From: Ischnura elegans | Taxonomy: Eukaryota > Arthropoda > Insecta > Odonata > Coenagrionidae | NCBI RefSeq assembly: GCF_921293095.1 | Contig: NC_060254.1 | Coordinates: forward strand, 6,944,001 to 7,008,000 | Reading direction: 5' to 3' | Length of the DNA: 64,000 nucleotides | Shown: positions 45,701-55,547 of the stretch, piece by piece | Numbering within the stretch: position 1 is the stretch's first letter | How the letters are laid out: each line of letters begins with the position of its first letter | Position numbers and translations under genes: made by a program | The notes under the pieces: model-generated | Told to the model about the DNA's origin: nothing | Database searches by the model: none | What the model saw: only the letters and a program-made list of their open reading frames with translations

Positions 45701-48700
45701 AGCTCTCTGTAGTACGAAATGAATGACCATGCTTAAATTCTTTGCATGCCAAGGCCAGGATTAGACTACTCACTCGGACTTAGGCGAACATGGGACTCAC
45801 TGAGGTCCAGTTACGTCACGACCCGGACTTCTTTTATTGACAAAAGATACATGATATCCTTCACTCTCTTACTTTGTGCTATCTGGATTATAGAAAGAAG
45901 CGAAACCCAGAGAAGTTCCAATGTTCATGAAGAATCCCTAGAAGACACCCTACCCTCACCTCTTCCACCAAAAGGCCAATCAGTTGAAAAATAAACTCTT
46001 GTCATACTAAAACATACTATAATCGAGTGGTTTATCCTGAATTTTCCCAGTGGATCCAACACGAATATGATGGCCTAGAAAATATCTGCTCAAGATATAT
46101 TGCAGATGAAGTAGTAGGAAAAGCAGGCATTCAGATATCTACAATATGTCCAGAAGATGTCTGTAAGTTATAACAAGATATTTTCTAGATATTAGCTGAA
46201 GGCGTTCGTACAGATATTTTGTGCTATGTGATTTCTGTTGCCTCTGGTGAAGGCAGCCCTGAAATGAACCAATTTTTCATTCATAGAAGAGAGAAAGTCA
46301 ATTGTGACACAATAATTAAAAATTCATTTAAAAAAATTTTCATTTTTAGTGATTAATACATGTGAGGAACTGACCTAATGGGAGTATTTAATGCATCAGA
46401 ATGTAACATGTCCTTTAAACTTGATGTCAATGAAACAAATTTGCACTTATCCAAAAATAATTGATTCATATGACACGTTTCAGCCATTAGGCCATTATCA
46501 AGCACACTTATACAATAAAGTATTTATGTATTATTACTAATAATGTTTAGCAGCTCCTAATATACCATAGCAAGGGATGGACTAGGATGTCAAAGGATAT
46601 ATGTAGCTGTTAGGGAAGAGGGGGGTTAGGAGGCACTCTCGCGAAATGGATAGCAAGCCAGTTGACTCATGATGTTTGCTTAGTGCTTATTGTCGAGCAG
46701 CCTCTTTCTTCGACAATTTCTAATTTTTTCAGAATGCCCTGCATTAGCCTTTCCTCTTCATGTGAATTATCTCTGGGTCAAATTCACTTAATTACATTTT
46801 CTTCGAGGAAATGTTCTCCCATGAAGGAGGTGGAATCTCCTTCTGTCCAACATTTCTTGTATTCTGGCACCCGGATAGTAATCTGGATTATCTGTCCTAA
46901 GTATGATTAATTGCAATCGTTACATTTTTGTAACTCACATACGAAGAATTTACCCAGTGAGAAATGGGTGGTGGAATCCACGTGGAACCCACGTGGAATC
47001 CACGTTGAGTGGTGGATATTTGGTGGTGGTGGATATTGAGTGGTTGGACCCACGTGGAATCCACGTTGATTTCAAGTGGATTAGTGGTGATTATCATAAA
47101 ATGTTAAACAAAATTTCTAATCTGTGGAACTTAACTCTCTGGTGACATTGCGTCATTTATCATCCTGAAACCACGCTAGTTATGTGAAAATGTATCGCAC
47201 ATTCTATTTTTATATAATTCGTGGAAAGGCAGCCATGAGAGCACATGAAAAATCGTAGACACATATATAGAAGGTTTAGATATAGAGTGGTTGAGGTTTA
47301 AATGGTTTTAGGACAGCACCATCTGCTGTTTTAATTTTTCCACCAAATTTCCACGTGGGTTCCACGTTGATTCCACGGCCAAAAACACGTGGTATCCACG
47401 TTAATTCTCCACGTGGGTTCTACGTGGATTCCACCACCCATTTCTCACTGGGTATACACTCCTGATGGAAGGGAAGGGCAGTATTTTATCTTCTGTGCGG
47501 CACAGTAACTTTTCTAGGGTGTATGGATTACAAAAACAAGCTCTCAGGTTATCTTTAGAGAAGCTGGTAATGTTTTATTTTTTCCTCATTCCACATCTTT
47601 GAAAAGATGACTCATTCAATGACTCAGGATCTTCACTTGGTGAGAAAGAATGTGAGACTTCCAGCATGATCGAACCGGTGGATTACAGTGGCGGCGCGTG
47701 CGTATACGCATGTTAGCAAGTGCACACCCAAAGATGAATAAATTATAAAAGAAAACTATTCCTTTCAATGCGAAGGATAAAAGTACTGTCTGCATATGCA
47801 AGAAACATGAGCCTCCGAACGCTACAGCTATCTCTTTTTCGAATTCACCACTCTACAAGTGTGCGATCCCGTGGCATCATGCCGGGTGCATTTTCGGTCT
47901 GTGCGATCGCTTGAGGGAGCTCTAGCGGGACGAGGTAACCGGGGGGCAATGTGCTGTTCAAAGGGGCGATGGGAGCAGACTCAAAACCATGCAAATGCGC
48001 ACGCGCATGTTTTTGGTGACTGACTAGCAGGTAGTGTAGTGGTGTAGCCGCCACCTACACTACCTGCGCCCAGGATCCTAGTCCATCTACAGAGCCATCT
48101 GTATAGCCGTTTTCTACACTACTTCCTCATAGGGTGTAAGGAAAAGAGAATGAATTTCAACTACCGTCACTTGTAAAGGTGTGTTGAGAATAATTATTTT
48201 CATACATGCTAATATTATTTCTGTTCATGCAATTTTAAGGGTAGAGTGTACCAGTGATATGTTTTGCTAGCTATGTATTCTATTACGACGAAATATGACG
48301 CTCATGGATTAGGATTAACATAATATAATTAAATCATCCTATATCTGCTCTAATGCACACCCTTGATAAATTACCACCAGCCGCCACTGGTGGAATATGA
48401 GAATGGAGGTGGCCTGTTTTTACCTGGAAACAAAGATTTGGGTGAAGATAACCTAAATCTTGCTGATATATATCCACACTCAGCATCAGAACTGAAGTAA
48501 GTAAAAATATACTCCATACAGTGGTGCACCAAGGCTACTTGGCACCCTGGGCTAAATAGATGTCAACTGCCTCCCATTAACATTTAAAGATTCAAGGTTA
48601 AATGATTTTGGCAAATATATGGTGCATGAGGTGGCTTCCCTATACATATATACTAATGAATCCAAACATATTTCAACTCACAAAAATAATGTAGTGGTAG

Positions 48701-51700
48701 GGAAGAAAAGGTGTTTCTCATGCAAAATATTTATCACATTTCATTTCACTAGCTCTCAATGGGAAGAAAATAATTCAAGAATGATGTCAGGCAATTAATC
48801 ATCACAACAAGAATCGATTAAGAAAACAGTTTTATTCTTAAAAACACAAGTCCCCTTCTCACTTGCAATGCCCTCTTTTATTTTAGAATGTACTTTGCAG
48901 TCTTCTACAGTAGGTACTTACTGTCCCTGCAAGAAGTCGATGTAGATATTTGAGTCTAAAGTGCTGTGTGTCAGATACTACTCGGTCATTTGTAACAAAA
49001 TATGTAAACTAAAAATGAAAGGCATTTATATCCATGTTTCCTCAGTATCGTCAGCAACTCATCCTTTGGTGAAGGCACCATTTTTTATCTGGCTCATGAT
49101 TATCGTGAAAAATGGTATGGTTTTTGATGCTCAGGAAAGAATAGTTCTTCTTGGCTTGCCATTTTTCAAGAACATCTCCATGTAGTGACGTTAGAATCCA
49201 TTTTTATTTTAAATTTAAACACAAAAATTTCGTTAAAAATTGCTTATGCACAGAACAAAACGAAGAATTCATTTCAGAGTATAAAAAAATTGTAGAATAC
49301 AATAAAATATATCATTGAAAAAACTGAAGAAATAACCACTTCGCAACGGATTCCTGCAGTGAGGATGGATGGTCACAAATGAGTGGGAGGGTTGGACGTG
49401 ATGTGCCGAAGAGTGGCCTTAAGGACTCGCTAAGCCGGGTCTCAGGGCAAGCCTGAATGCATCTGACAATTGCTACCTCAGCGGCCACTTCCCTTCCCTC
49501 GCGTCACCCAGAGCCGACGTCCATTCGTCTGCTTTGAAAAATCTGCGACAGCTATACCCGACGTCAGGTGTTATGCGTTTGAAAATAGCCATCGGCTCCA
49601 CCTGAAGTCCAGCGTGAAAGGGTTAACATGTGAGAGGCATAACTTAACTCTGTGAAACAATCGTTTGAACAACTTGTTAATATCAGCTCAGTGTTCTTTT
49701 TCATCTGATCCGTTCAGCCATCCATAAGTAAGTGTTGATCTCAGTTTACTATGGTGAGTTTTACTCTTGTATTATTTTAATATTCTTTCTGGGCCCCCAT
49801 TGCCCAATGCTCATGATATTTTTATTTATGTATTCATTGCCGCACTACCAAAAACAGTACTCTTTGGCCTTTACATCAGGGTTTTCATTACATTTAATTG
49901 TACACCAACACCCATGTCCTGGATAGGTTCAACCTACCCAGGCAGGACTCGAACCCACGACCTTAGGTTTGCAAGATGAGGACTTTACCCTGCCGCCACC
50001 GAGGCCGGCAATTTAAATGATTGAATTTGATAATATATTTAAGATATAAAAAAACCTGTAAGACTTAAGTGCAATGTATTCCGCAGGGATCCATATTGCC
50101 CTTCTTAAAAAATTTGTATTTTTCCCCTTCCTTGTACGTACATGTTCAAGGGCAAAAAATTCTAGTTATGTTCTGCAGCACATGTTTTTATTATTATTCC
50201 GAAAACTCTTTAGAGATAATGTGTGAGTGTAACTCCCGTGTGATTGAAAAAAATGTCCATGTTCAAAAGAAAACTTATGGCATTCTTCATGACTCATTCA
50301 TATTATTCCATCGTAAATAATTTGCTAGCAAGTCATTTCATGTAAAATTGGTGTATCCTGTACAATGGAACAAGAGGGTACCACATCCTATTCGTTATTT
50401 TATATACCGTAAAAGATCTATTATTATTTTCATTTTATGTTTATCTCATAATAAAAGTATGCTGGCATCATCAGACATGAAAGGCAAGTACCAAGTTGTA
50501 CCTGTGATGGTACATGACAATATTGAATTTTTATAACAATATGCTCTCATATCAGAAAGCATTTTTTTTGATTCAGTAGTGAAGCAGTTGAGTTTGTGCC
50601 CTAGGTTTCATTTCAGGTACACACATTTTAAGCCAGCTCATGGTTATTAAACCCTTGGTATGACTCACACATAATATGAAAAAAAGTTCCGCAACATAAT
50701 ATTTCAGGGCCATGGCACAAAAGTATGGACCTCTGCAGCGAAAAGATCGCTTCATGTTCATGGATCAGCTGAGAAATTTTTGGGCTGCCCTCCATGCCAA
50801 TAAGCTGTATTTCTACCGCAATGAAAGAGAAGCTCAACCTCGGAGTTGGATCTGCATAGATGGATACACAGCCAAATCCGCACCCAATGCTGTGAGGGAT
50901 TCCAAGAAAAAGCCATTGTGCTTTGAAGTCATTTGCCCAGCAAATAAAAAACTGCAGGTAAACAATTATCATTTTCTTGGATGAAAACTATTAATGCTGC
51001 CATGTCTGTTTCCTACACAAAATTTCAGATATCACGAAAAAATTTATTATCTATTTAGGAGTTAGAAATGGGAAAATTCAAAAGGATAAAAAAGCATGAC
51101 TGCCAATCATTCATCAGTGCTAAAATTCTGTGTAATATATAACATGTGAAGCAATAGTGAAGTATTTCCCTTCATGCAATTCATAAGCATGTGGTCCACA
51201 GGTCCACATCCGGTCAAAACTGGAAAAAGCCTTTGGAAGCATTTTATTTTTTACTCTCGCATACATGCACAATGGACAACAATGATTTATTTATTAAATT
51301 TGGAGAATTTTCATAGTGTACATATATATATGATTTCATATTTTTTCTGAGTTTAGCAAACTGAAAGTTAAAAGGATTTTTTCCATGTTTTTGTACATTA
51401 TTATCAAGAGATTTTAGCTCAAAGTTTTGCTGCAGCAGTTGCATTTTTTATAATTCAATGTTATTCAGTCTCTGTTTTTTGCATCAAAAGTTGTGTTCTA
51501 TTTTTGTCATAGTAGAAACAAATTAGACCATTAGATTGTACCAAGTACTCTTCTGTGGAAAGTTGCTTCAAATGTCAAATGACATGGAATTATTAACAGA
51601 AACTAAATAAAAGGCTCTATTTTAATTTTAAGACTATGTATTAGTTAGCTCTTCATCCTAATACAACAACATACATATATTGTGAAACAGTTACAGCAAT

Positions 51701-54700
51701 GACAGCTTTGTTGAAAAATGGTCAACTTCATGGTAAAAAAAATTTTCTGGTCTAATTTGGAAGTGATACACTCGATACCCTTAGCCGATGAAGTCTATAA
51801 AATGTAAGGAGTAAAACAATATTTTTCTCACTTACAATGGTGCTGTGGTTAATGAATACTTGCTACTTCTGATATAAACCGGAAGTGATACTTTATTAAC
51901 ATACAGCCTAAAAATCTTACAGAAACATAAGGAGTCGAACGATTCATTGTTTGTTCACATAAAATGGTGCAGTGGTTGAGGAGATGAATGTCACTCCTGG
52001 TGTGAACAAGAAATTAAATTTTGATAAACATGCCCCATGTTATTATCGTTAATTTAAAACTTCCAACAATAGTTTGTTTATTAAAATCTGTGGAACCATT
52101 TGACCACAACGGTTGAGAAATAATGCATACAAACATACAAACTGAGGAGCTAAAAGCAATACACGTACTCTTCTTTCGGCTTGGGAAGCTGTGTAAAAAA
52201 CTAACTCTCAACTAAAATTAATATGTATTTGTTTTTGCCCAAAATACATAGTCCATCACATTTATTGAAGGGAAGAATGGTAAGGAAAACAAAAGGAATT
52301 CTTCCTTTCCTTTGTAATACATACACCTATCCACCCAGATGATTGCACAATGCCCAACACCTGTTTGCTTGTAGAACTTGGCAATAGCCTTTGTGGTGGT
52401 TTATAATGTTTGAATCCTTGGCTGCCATCCAGGGGATTTTCCCTGCTTAGGGTTGGCGATCATTAAAATCTCCCAAAAAGTTCAGTTCCTAAAAAAGCAT
52501 TATGTGAAAGTTTTTCCTGGATATACACAATAACTTATACCACTTCATTTATTTATATAAGAGCGCGACCCGGGTTTCAATGAATAATCATCATCATCAG
52601 GCGCTAATTATGATTTGTTTATCTTATGATTGTTACCTAGTTACTTGATGAATTTTAAAACGGACGCCAGAATAGGGGAAAAGAATGGGTAAAGATATTC
52701 ATTTATAAGAGTACTGTCCATCCTTTTCCCCTATTCTGGCGTCCGTTTTAAAATTCATCAAGTAACTAGGTAACAATAAGATAAACAAATCATAATTAGC
52801 GCCTGATGATGATGATTATTCATTAAAAACCCGGATTGCGCTCTTATATAAATAAAAAAAATGGTATAAGTTATTGTGTACCTACTTCCAGGAAAAACTT
52901 GTAATAGAATACCACAAGGTTAACGAAGAGTTAGTGAATTATGTGAAAGGCTTTTCTAAATTTCAGAGGCACATGAATTACCAAAATATTTATGAGGAAG
53001 CAAAGCCATTATGTGCTTTCTTTTTTCTTTTTATGTGTTTGAAAATTTGAAGCATGCTATAACACAATGGGGAAGTGTAAAGGAATAAATGTATGGATGA
53101 AAATATTAATCATAGAAAAAAGAGTTGCACGTAATGTAATGAAGCCATTACTATTTATTCCACAACAGTTCATAGCAAGCTCACCAAATGATATGGAGCA
53201 GTGGGTAACAGCCATAAACAAACGAAGTGGTTCATCAAGCAACATTAGAAGCTCAGACACAACAAACCCAGATGAGGACAACACAAGCACATATGAAGAT
53301 GTGGATCTTATTTGTGCATCGCTCCAAGGATAGTCAGGAAGTCTCCGAGGTGCACAGAATGAGAATCGAATAGTCCAAAGGAGAGCAGAAGATGATGCCA
53401 TCCACAATGACATAGACTCAGCCTTCAGTGCAAATATCACCATCCCTCAAGACATTTATGATGATACAGACTCTTCGAAAAAGTTTGACGAGGCAATACC
53501 CTATTGGAAATTTCTTATAAGAAAATTTCTTATCAGAAATTGGACATATTTCTTATAAGAAAATTTCTTATAAGAATTTTTCTTATAAGAAAATTTCTTA
53601 TAAGAATTTTTCTATAAGAAAATTTCTTATCAGAAATTGGGCAATTTCTTATAAGAAAATTTCTTATAAGAATTTTTCTTATAAGAAAATTTCTTCTAAC
53701 TATCAGTTACAAGATGTTATTTATAACAAATTTTCTGATGGAAATATTTATTATAAATATCATATCAACATGCTTAAAACACTTGCGCAAACTCCTATAA
53801 AAAGCTACATAAGATTTACATCCCTACTGAGAGTATAAAGTTAGCATTATACCTAATTTAATCCAAATGTAGACGCCTATATCTTATACAGCAAACCTAA
53901 TGATTTCCCATGAACCAAATGTAGATGTCTATCATCAGTGTACATCAAAAAGGACATTGAAGCTCTGTAAAGTTCACCTGGCTGGCCAGACAAGGCGAGG
54001 TACCATAGAGGTCTTTCAGGGCATGGGTTCTGTATAGGGTTAATGTCCCCACATGCTAAAAGAAACTAAAATCAATGAAACCAACGATAGCCTCCAATGA
54101 TGGACTGATAATTGAATACAACTTTGGCAATCATTACGCAATTAAAGATACAGGAATTGCAATATGGAATATGATTTAACCTGGAAAATTGAAGAAGCAA
54201 ATGAAATAAAATTCAAGTTCCACTGGAGATAGGTACTTCAAGAAATTATATGGGAAGGAAGAGTAAAATTTGATAAATAAAATGCATATGAGCAATGTTT
54301 TTTTAAGATACCAGAGAGAATGAGACCTCTACATGCAGATTTGGATAGATAATGAAAGAAATAAGCAAAGCAAAATGGAATTTGATGCCATTTTGGAGAA
54401 AAGGATACGTAGAATATGGCTAACAATAAGTGCAAGATTTAGGGATATTAATAGGAATCACAGAAACACTGATTGAGTATAATAGTTGATGTATTTTCCA
54501 TAAAATAATAACTGTGCAGATGTTATTTAGGTTTACTCATACAAATTCAATCTCATTCTCTTCAGAGAGGTCTAATAATCACTCACTTTGTCCATTGAAA
54601 CACTGTTTTCATTAAAACTTCCACTGATACTAGATATGCCACAATCTGAAAAAAATATACATATCGATCTATCTAAATTAATGATGAAAAGTTTAAAATT

Positions 54701-55547
54701 CCACGAAACTATCTGTTTAAGGTAACATAATTTTAGGAATGCCAGTTTTGTAATACTTACCAAATGAGGTCAATGCCTTATTTTGGTTAGAAGCACACGA
54801 CTTATTTTATTAAACTGCTATCACAAAGACATAGTGAATGATTAACACATAAAAGCAATCCCTAGCAACCTAACAACCAAACAAGTTTTGGTTGTTAGGT
54901 TGCTAGGGAACCATGTGAACAGTATCCTGCAACGTATGCAATCGTAGTATACATCGTGCTTATTCATGGCCCATATCAAACTTCCATCGGTTAAGTAATC
55001 TATAGACTCGAAACAGACAGATTTTATAAGTGTACAATTTTTCGTGTGCTCTTAGGGATATATATTAACAAGTCTCATAAGAAGAAGCCTCAACTTCTTG
55101 GAACCATTTATGTCAAATACCATGCTGAAAACGCCAATAAATTAGCAGAACTTACTTAACAAAGAGTTATACATTATTTCCAAAAAAATCTTATAAGAAT
55201 TTCTTAAATAATTATAAATTGCCAACATAAGTTATGGTGACTTAAATGCATGCCGGATAAAAACCTGAAAGTTATGTGACCTGCGCAACATTCTTATAGA
55301 ATGCTACATATAAGAAATGCAAAGTTCTTATAAGAATTTCTGTAAGACTTATAGAATCCTATAAGAATTTCTGTAAGACTTATAGAATCCTATAAGAATT
55401 CTGTAAGACTTATAGAATCCTATCAGAATTCTGTAAGACTTATAGATATCTATAAGTCTTACAGAATTCTTATAAGAATTTCTGTAAGACTTATAAGAAA
55501 TTTCCAATAGGGTATACGATGATATGTGGATGCCCTCAGAAGTTTGA
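42785..55547 (+). CDS. SKAP-like adaptor gene (Src kinase-associated phosphoprotein), interrupted
   Basis: Exons seen: 42785-42942 (DVETFLESPIGDVQLSQVSE, then the helical NQIQDCRQYVLNLPQEYVD, like the SKAP dimerisation segment); 47607-48496 (acidic linker, split by a hAT); 50708-50957 (KYGPLQRKDRFMFMDQL, FWAALHANKLYFYRNERE, WICIDGYTAKSAP: PH strands 1-6); 53169-53498 (FIASSPNDMEQWVTAINKRS: PH C-terminal helix with its invariant Trp, then STYEDVD). The 48496/50708 and 50957/53169 junctions keep frame. After an in-frame TAG at 53331 the frame stays coding-like (QDIYDDTDSSKKFDEA) up to a transposon at 53499 and resumes YDDMWMPSEV at 55515. YEDVD/IYDDT/YDDM resemble SKAP tyrosine motifs. No SH3 exon was found. 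In vertebrates SKAPs link Src-family kinases and ADAP to integrins. Confidence 0.8.
42943..44700. other. SKAP intron sequence, nothing assigned
   Basis: A short exon-like stretch at 44631-44659 (TTGCAG, then 29 bp, then GTAAGC) has good splice sites, but its phase does not connect the flanking exons as I read them. Confidence 0.35.
44708..45885 (+). mobile_element. CCC-ended non-autonomous DNA transposon, copy B
   Basis: Starts CCCAGCCAGCTCATTATAAG and ends CTTTGTGCTATCTGG, matching copy A (27126-28142) end to end in opposite orientation but more diverged. It has about 165 bp near its right end (45699-45863) that copy A lacks. The last base and the flanks are altered so no target duplication is evident. 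Lies in a SKAP intron. Confidence 0.75.
45886..46950. other. SKAP intron, nothing assigned
   Basis: No element ends, arrays or coding motifs recognised. Confidence 0.35.
46953..47452. mobile_element. 500-bp CCC-ended element with CCACGTGG terminal palindromes
   Basis: Starts CCCAGTGAGAAATGGGTGGT and ends with its complement (ACCCATTTCTCACTGGG), flanked by TA (46951-46952, 47453-47454). Next to both ends are repeated palindromes of AATCCACGTGGATT type. No coding. Same architecture as the elements at 28599 and 53499, but with a different palindrome. Confidence 0.85.
47686..48389 (+). mobile_element. hAT element inside a SKAP exon (704 bp)
   Basis: Starts CAGTGGCGGCGCGTG, ends CCAGCCGCCACTG, and is flanked by GTGGATTA (47678-47685) and GTGGAATA (48390-48397), an 8-bp duplication with one difference. 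That is diagnostic of hAT elements. Non-autonomous. The exon frame (ETSSMIEP before, VEYENGGG after) is continuous if the element and one duplicate are set aside, so it landed in coding sequence. The right terminus contains an acceptor-like CACCAG that would stay in frame with the downstream exon half. Confidence 0.88.
48497..49330. other. SKAP intron, nothing assigned
   Basis: Begins with the GTAAGT donor of the linker exon. No other feature recognised. Confidence 0.35.
49334..49490 (-). repeat. Dispersed repeat, inverted copy of 38955-39105
   Basis: Shared blocks are listed under the 38601-39340 entry. Confidence 0.65.
49780..50010 (-). mobile_element. tRNA-derived SINE
   Basis: On the minus strand from 50009: GCCTCGGTGGCGGCAGGGTA (A box region) and GTGGGTTCGAGTCCTGCC (a near-perfect B box) with tRNA spacing, then a body of about 150 bp. 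The head resembles a tRNA but lacks a full acceptor stem. Lies in a SKAP intron, antisense. Confidence 0.7.
50958..52509. other. SKAP intron, nothing assigned
   Basis: AT-rich, with a few loosely similar segments around 51750-52000 (phrases on GGTG.AGTGGTT) suggesting an old local duplication. Confidence 0.35.
52510..52900. mobile_element. Head-to-head pair of Penelope-type ends, ~170-bp arms
   Basis: Left arm 52510-52684 and right arm about 52731-52900 are reverse complements over about 170 bp with few differences. Each arm has a hammerhead: 52563-52604 (minus) is complete (GCGC, CTGATGA, stem, GAAAC, CCGGG, TC, GCGC) and 52799-52841 (plus) has a damaged GAAAC. The same terminus is at 3778-3850 and 4514-4610. 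Lies in the SKAP intron ahead of the last visible exon. Confidence 0.8.
52563..52604 (-). ncRNA. Hammerhead ribozyme motif, Penelope type
   Basis: All conserved core residues present, four-base GCGC stem I, minimal CCGGG stem III and GUC cleavage triplet. The short stem III is what Penelope hammerheads show; such minimal forms are thought to act as dimers. Confidence 0.65.
53505..53697. repeat. Left palindrome array of the 2-kb element
   Basis: About ten imperfect copies of TTTCTTATAAGAAAATT. Confidence 0.9.
54580..54646 (-). other. Exon-like stretch inside the 2-kb element
   Basis: Minus strand: a T-rich tract with CAG, then codons for CGISSISGSFNENSVSMDK, then GTGAGTGA, a strong donor. 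About 22 codons. It may be a relic of a gene once carried by the element; no family recognised. Confidence 0.35.
54861..54911. repeat. 25-bp-arm hairpin starting CCCTAG
   Basis: CCCTAGCAACCTAACAACC and its complement form a nearly perfect hairpin. Because it starts CCC and ends GGG it may be a minimal relic of another member of the group. Confidence 0.75.
55180..55505. repeat. Right palindrome array of the 2-kb element
   Basis: Repeats of TTCTGTAAGACTTATAGAAT and TTCTTATAAGAATT type; the unit differs partly from the left array, so the two arrays have evolved separately. Confidence 0.85.

Larger units (their letters stand above)
53499..55512. mobile_element. CCC-ended DNA transposon with TTTCTTATAAGAAA arrays, in a SKAP exon (2014 bp)
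   Basis: Starts CCCTATTGGAAATTTCTTAT and ends with the complement (AAATTTCCAATAGGG), flanked by TA (53497-53498, 55513-55514). Arrays of imperfect TTCTTATAAGAA palindromes lie at 53505-53697 and 55180-55505. The interior has a 25-bp-arm hairpin (54861-54911), a dispersed repeat copy (54918-55060) and an exon-like stretch on the minus strand (54580-54646). The SKAP frame is continuous across it if the element and one TA are set aside, which supports the 2-bp duplication. Confidence 0.88.

Noticed and set aside
49934-50009. Possible genuine tRNA gene
   Set aside because: Good A and B boxes but no full acceptor-stem pairing, and a SINE-like body follows.
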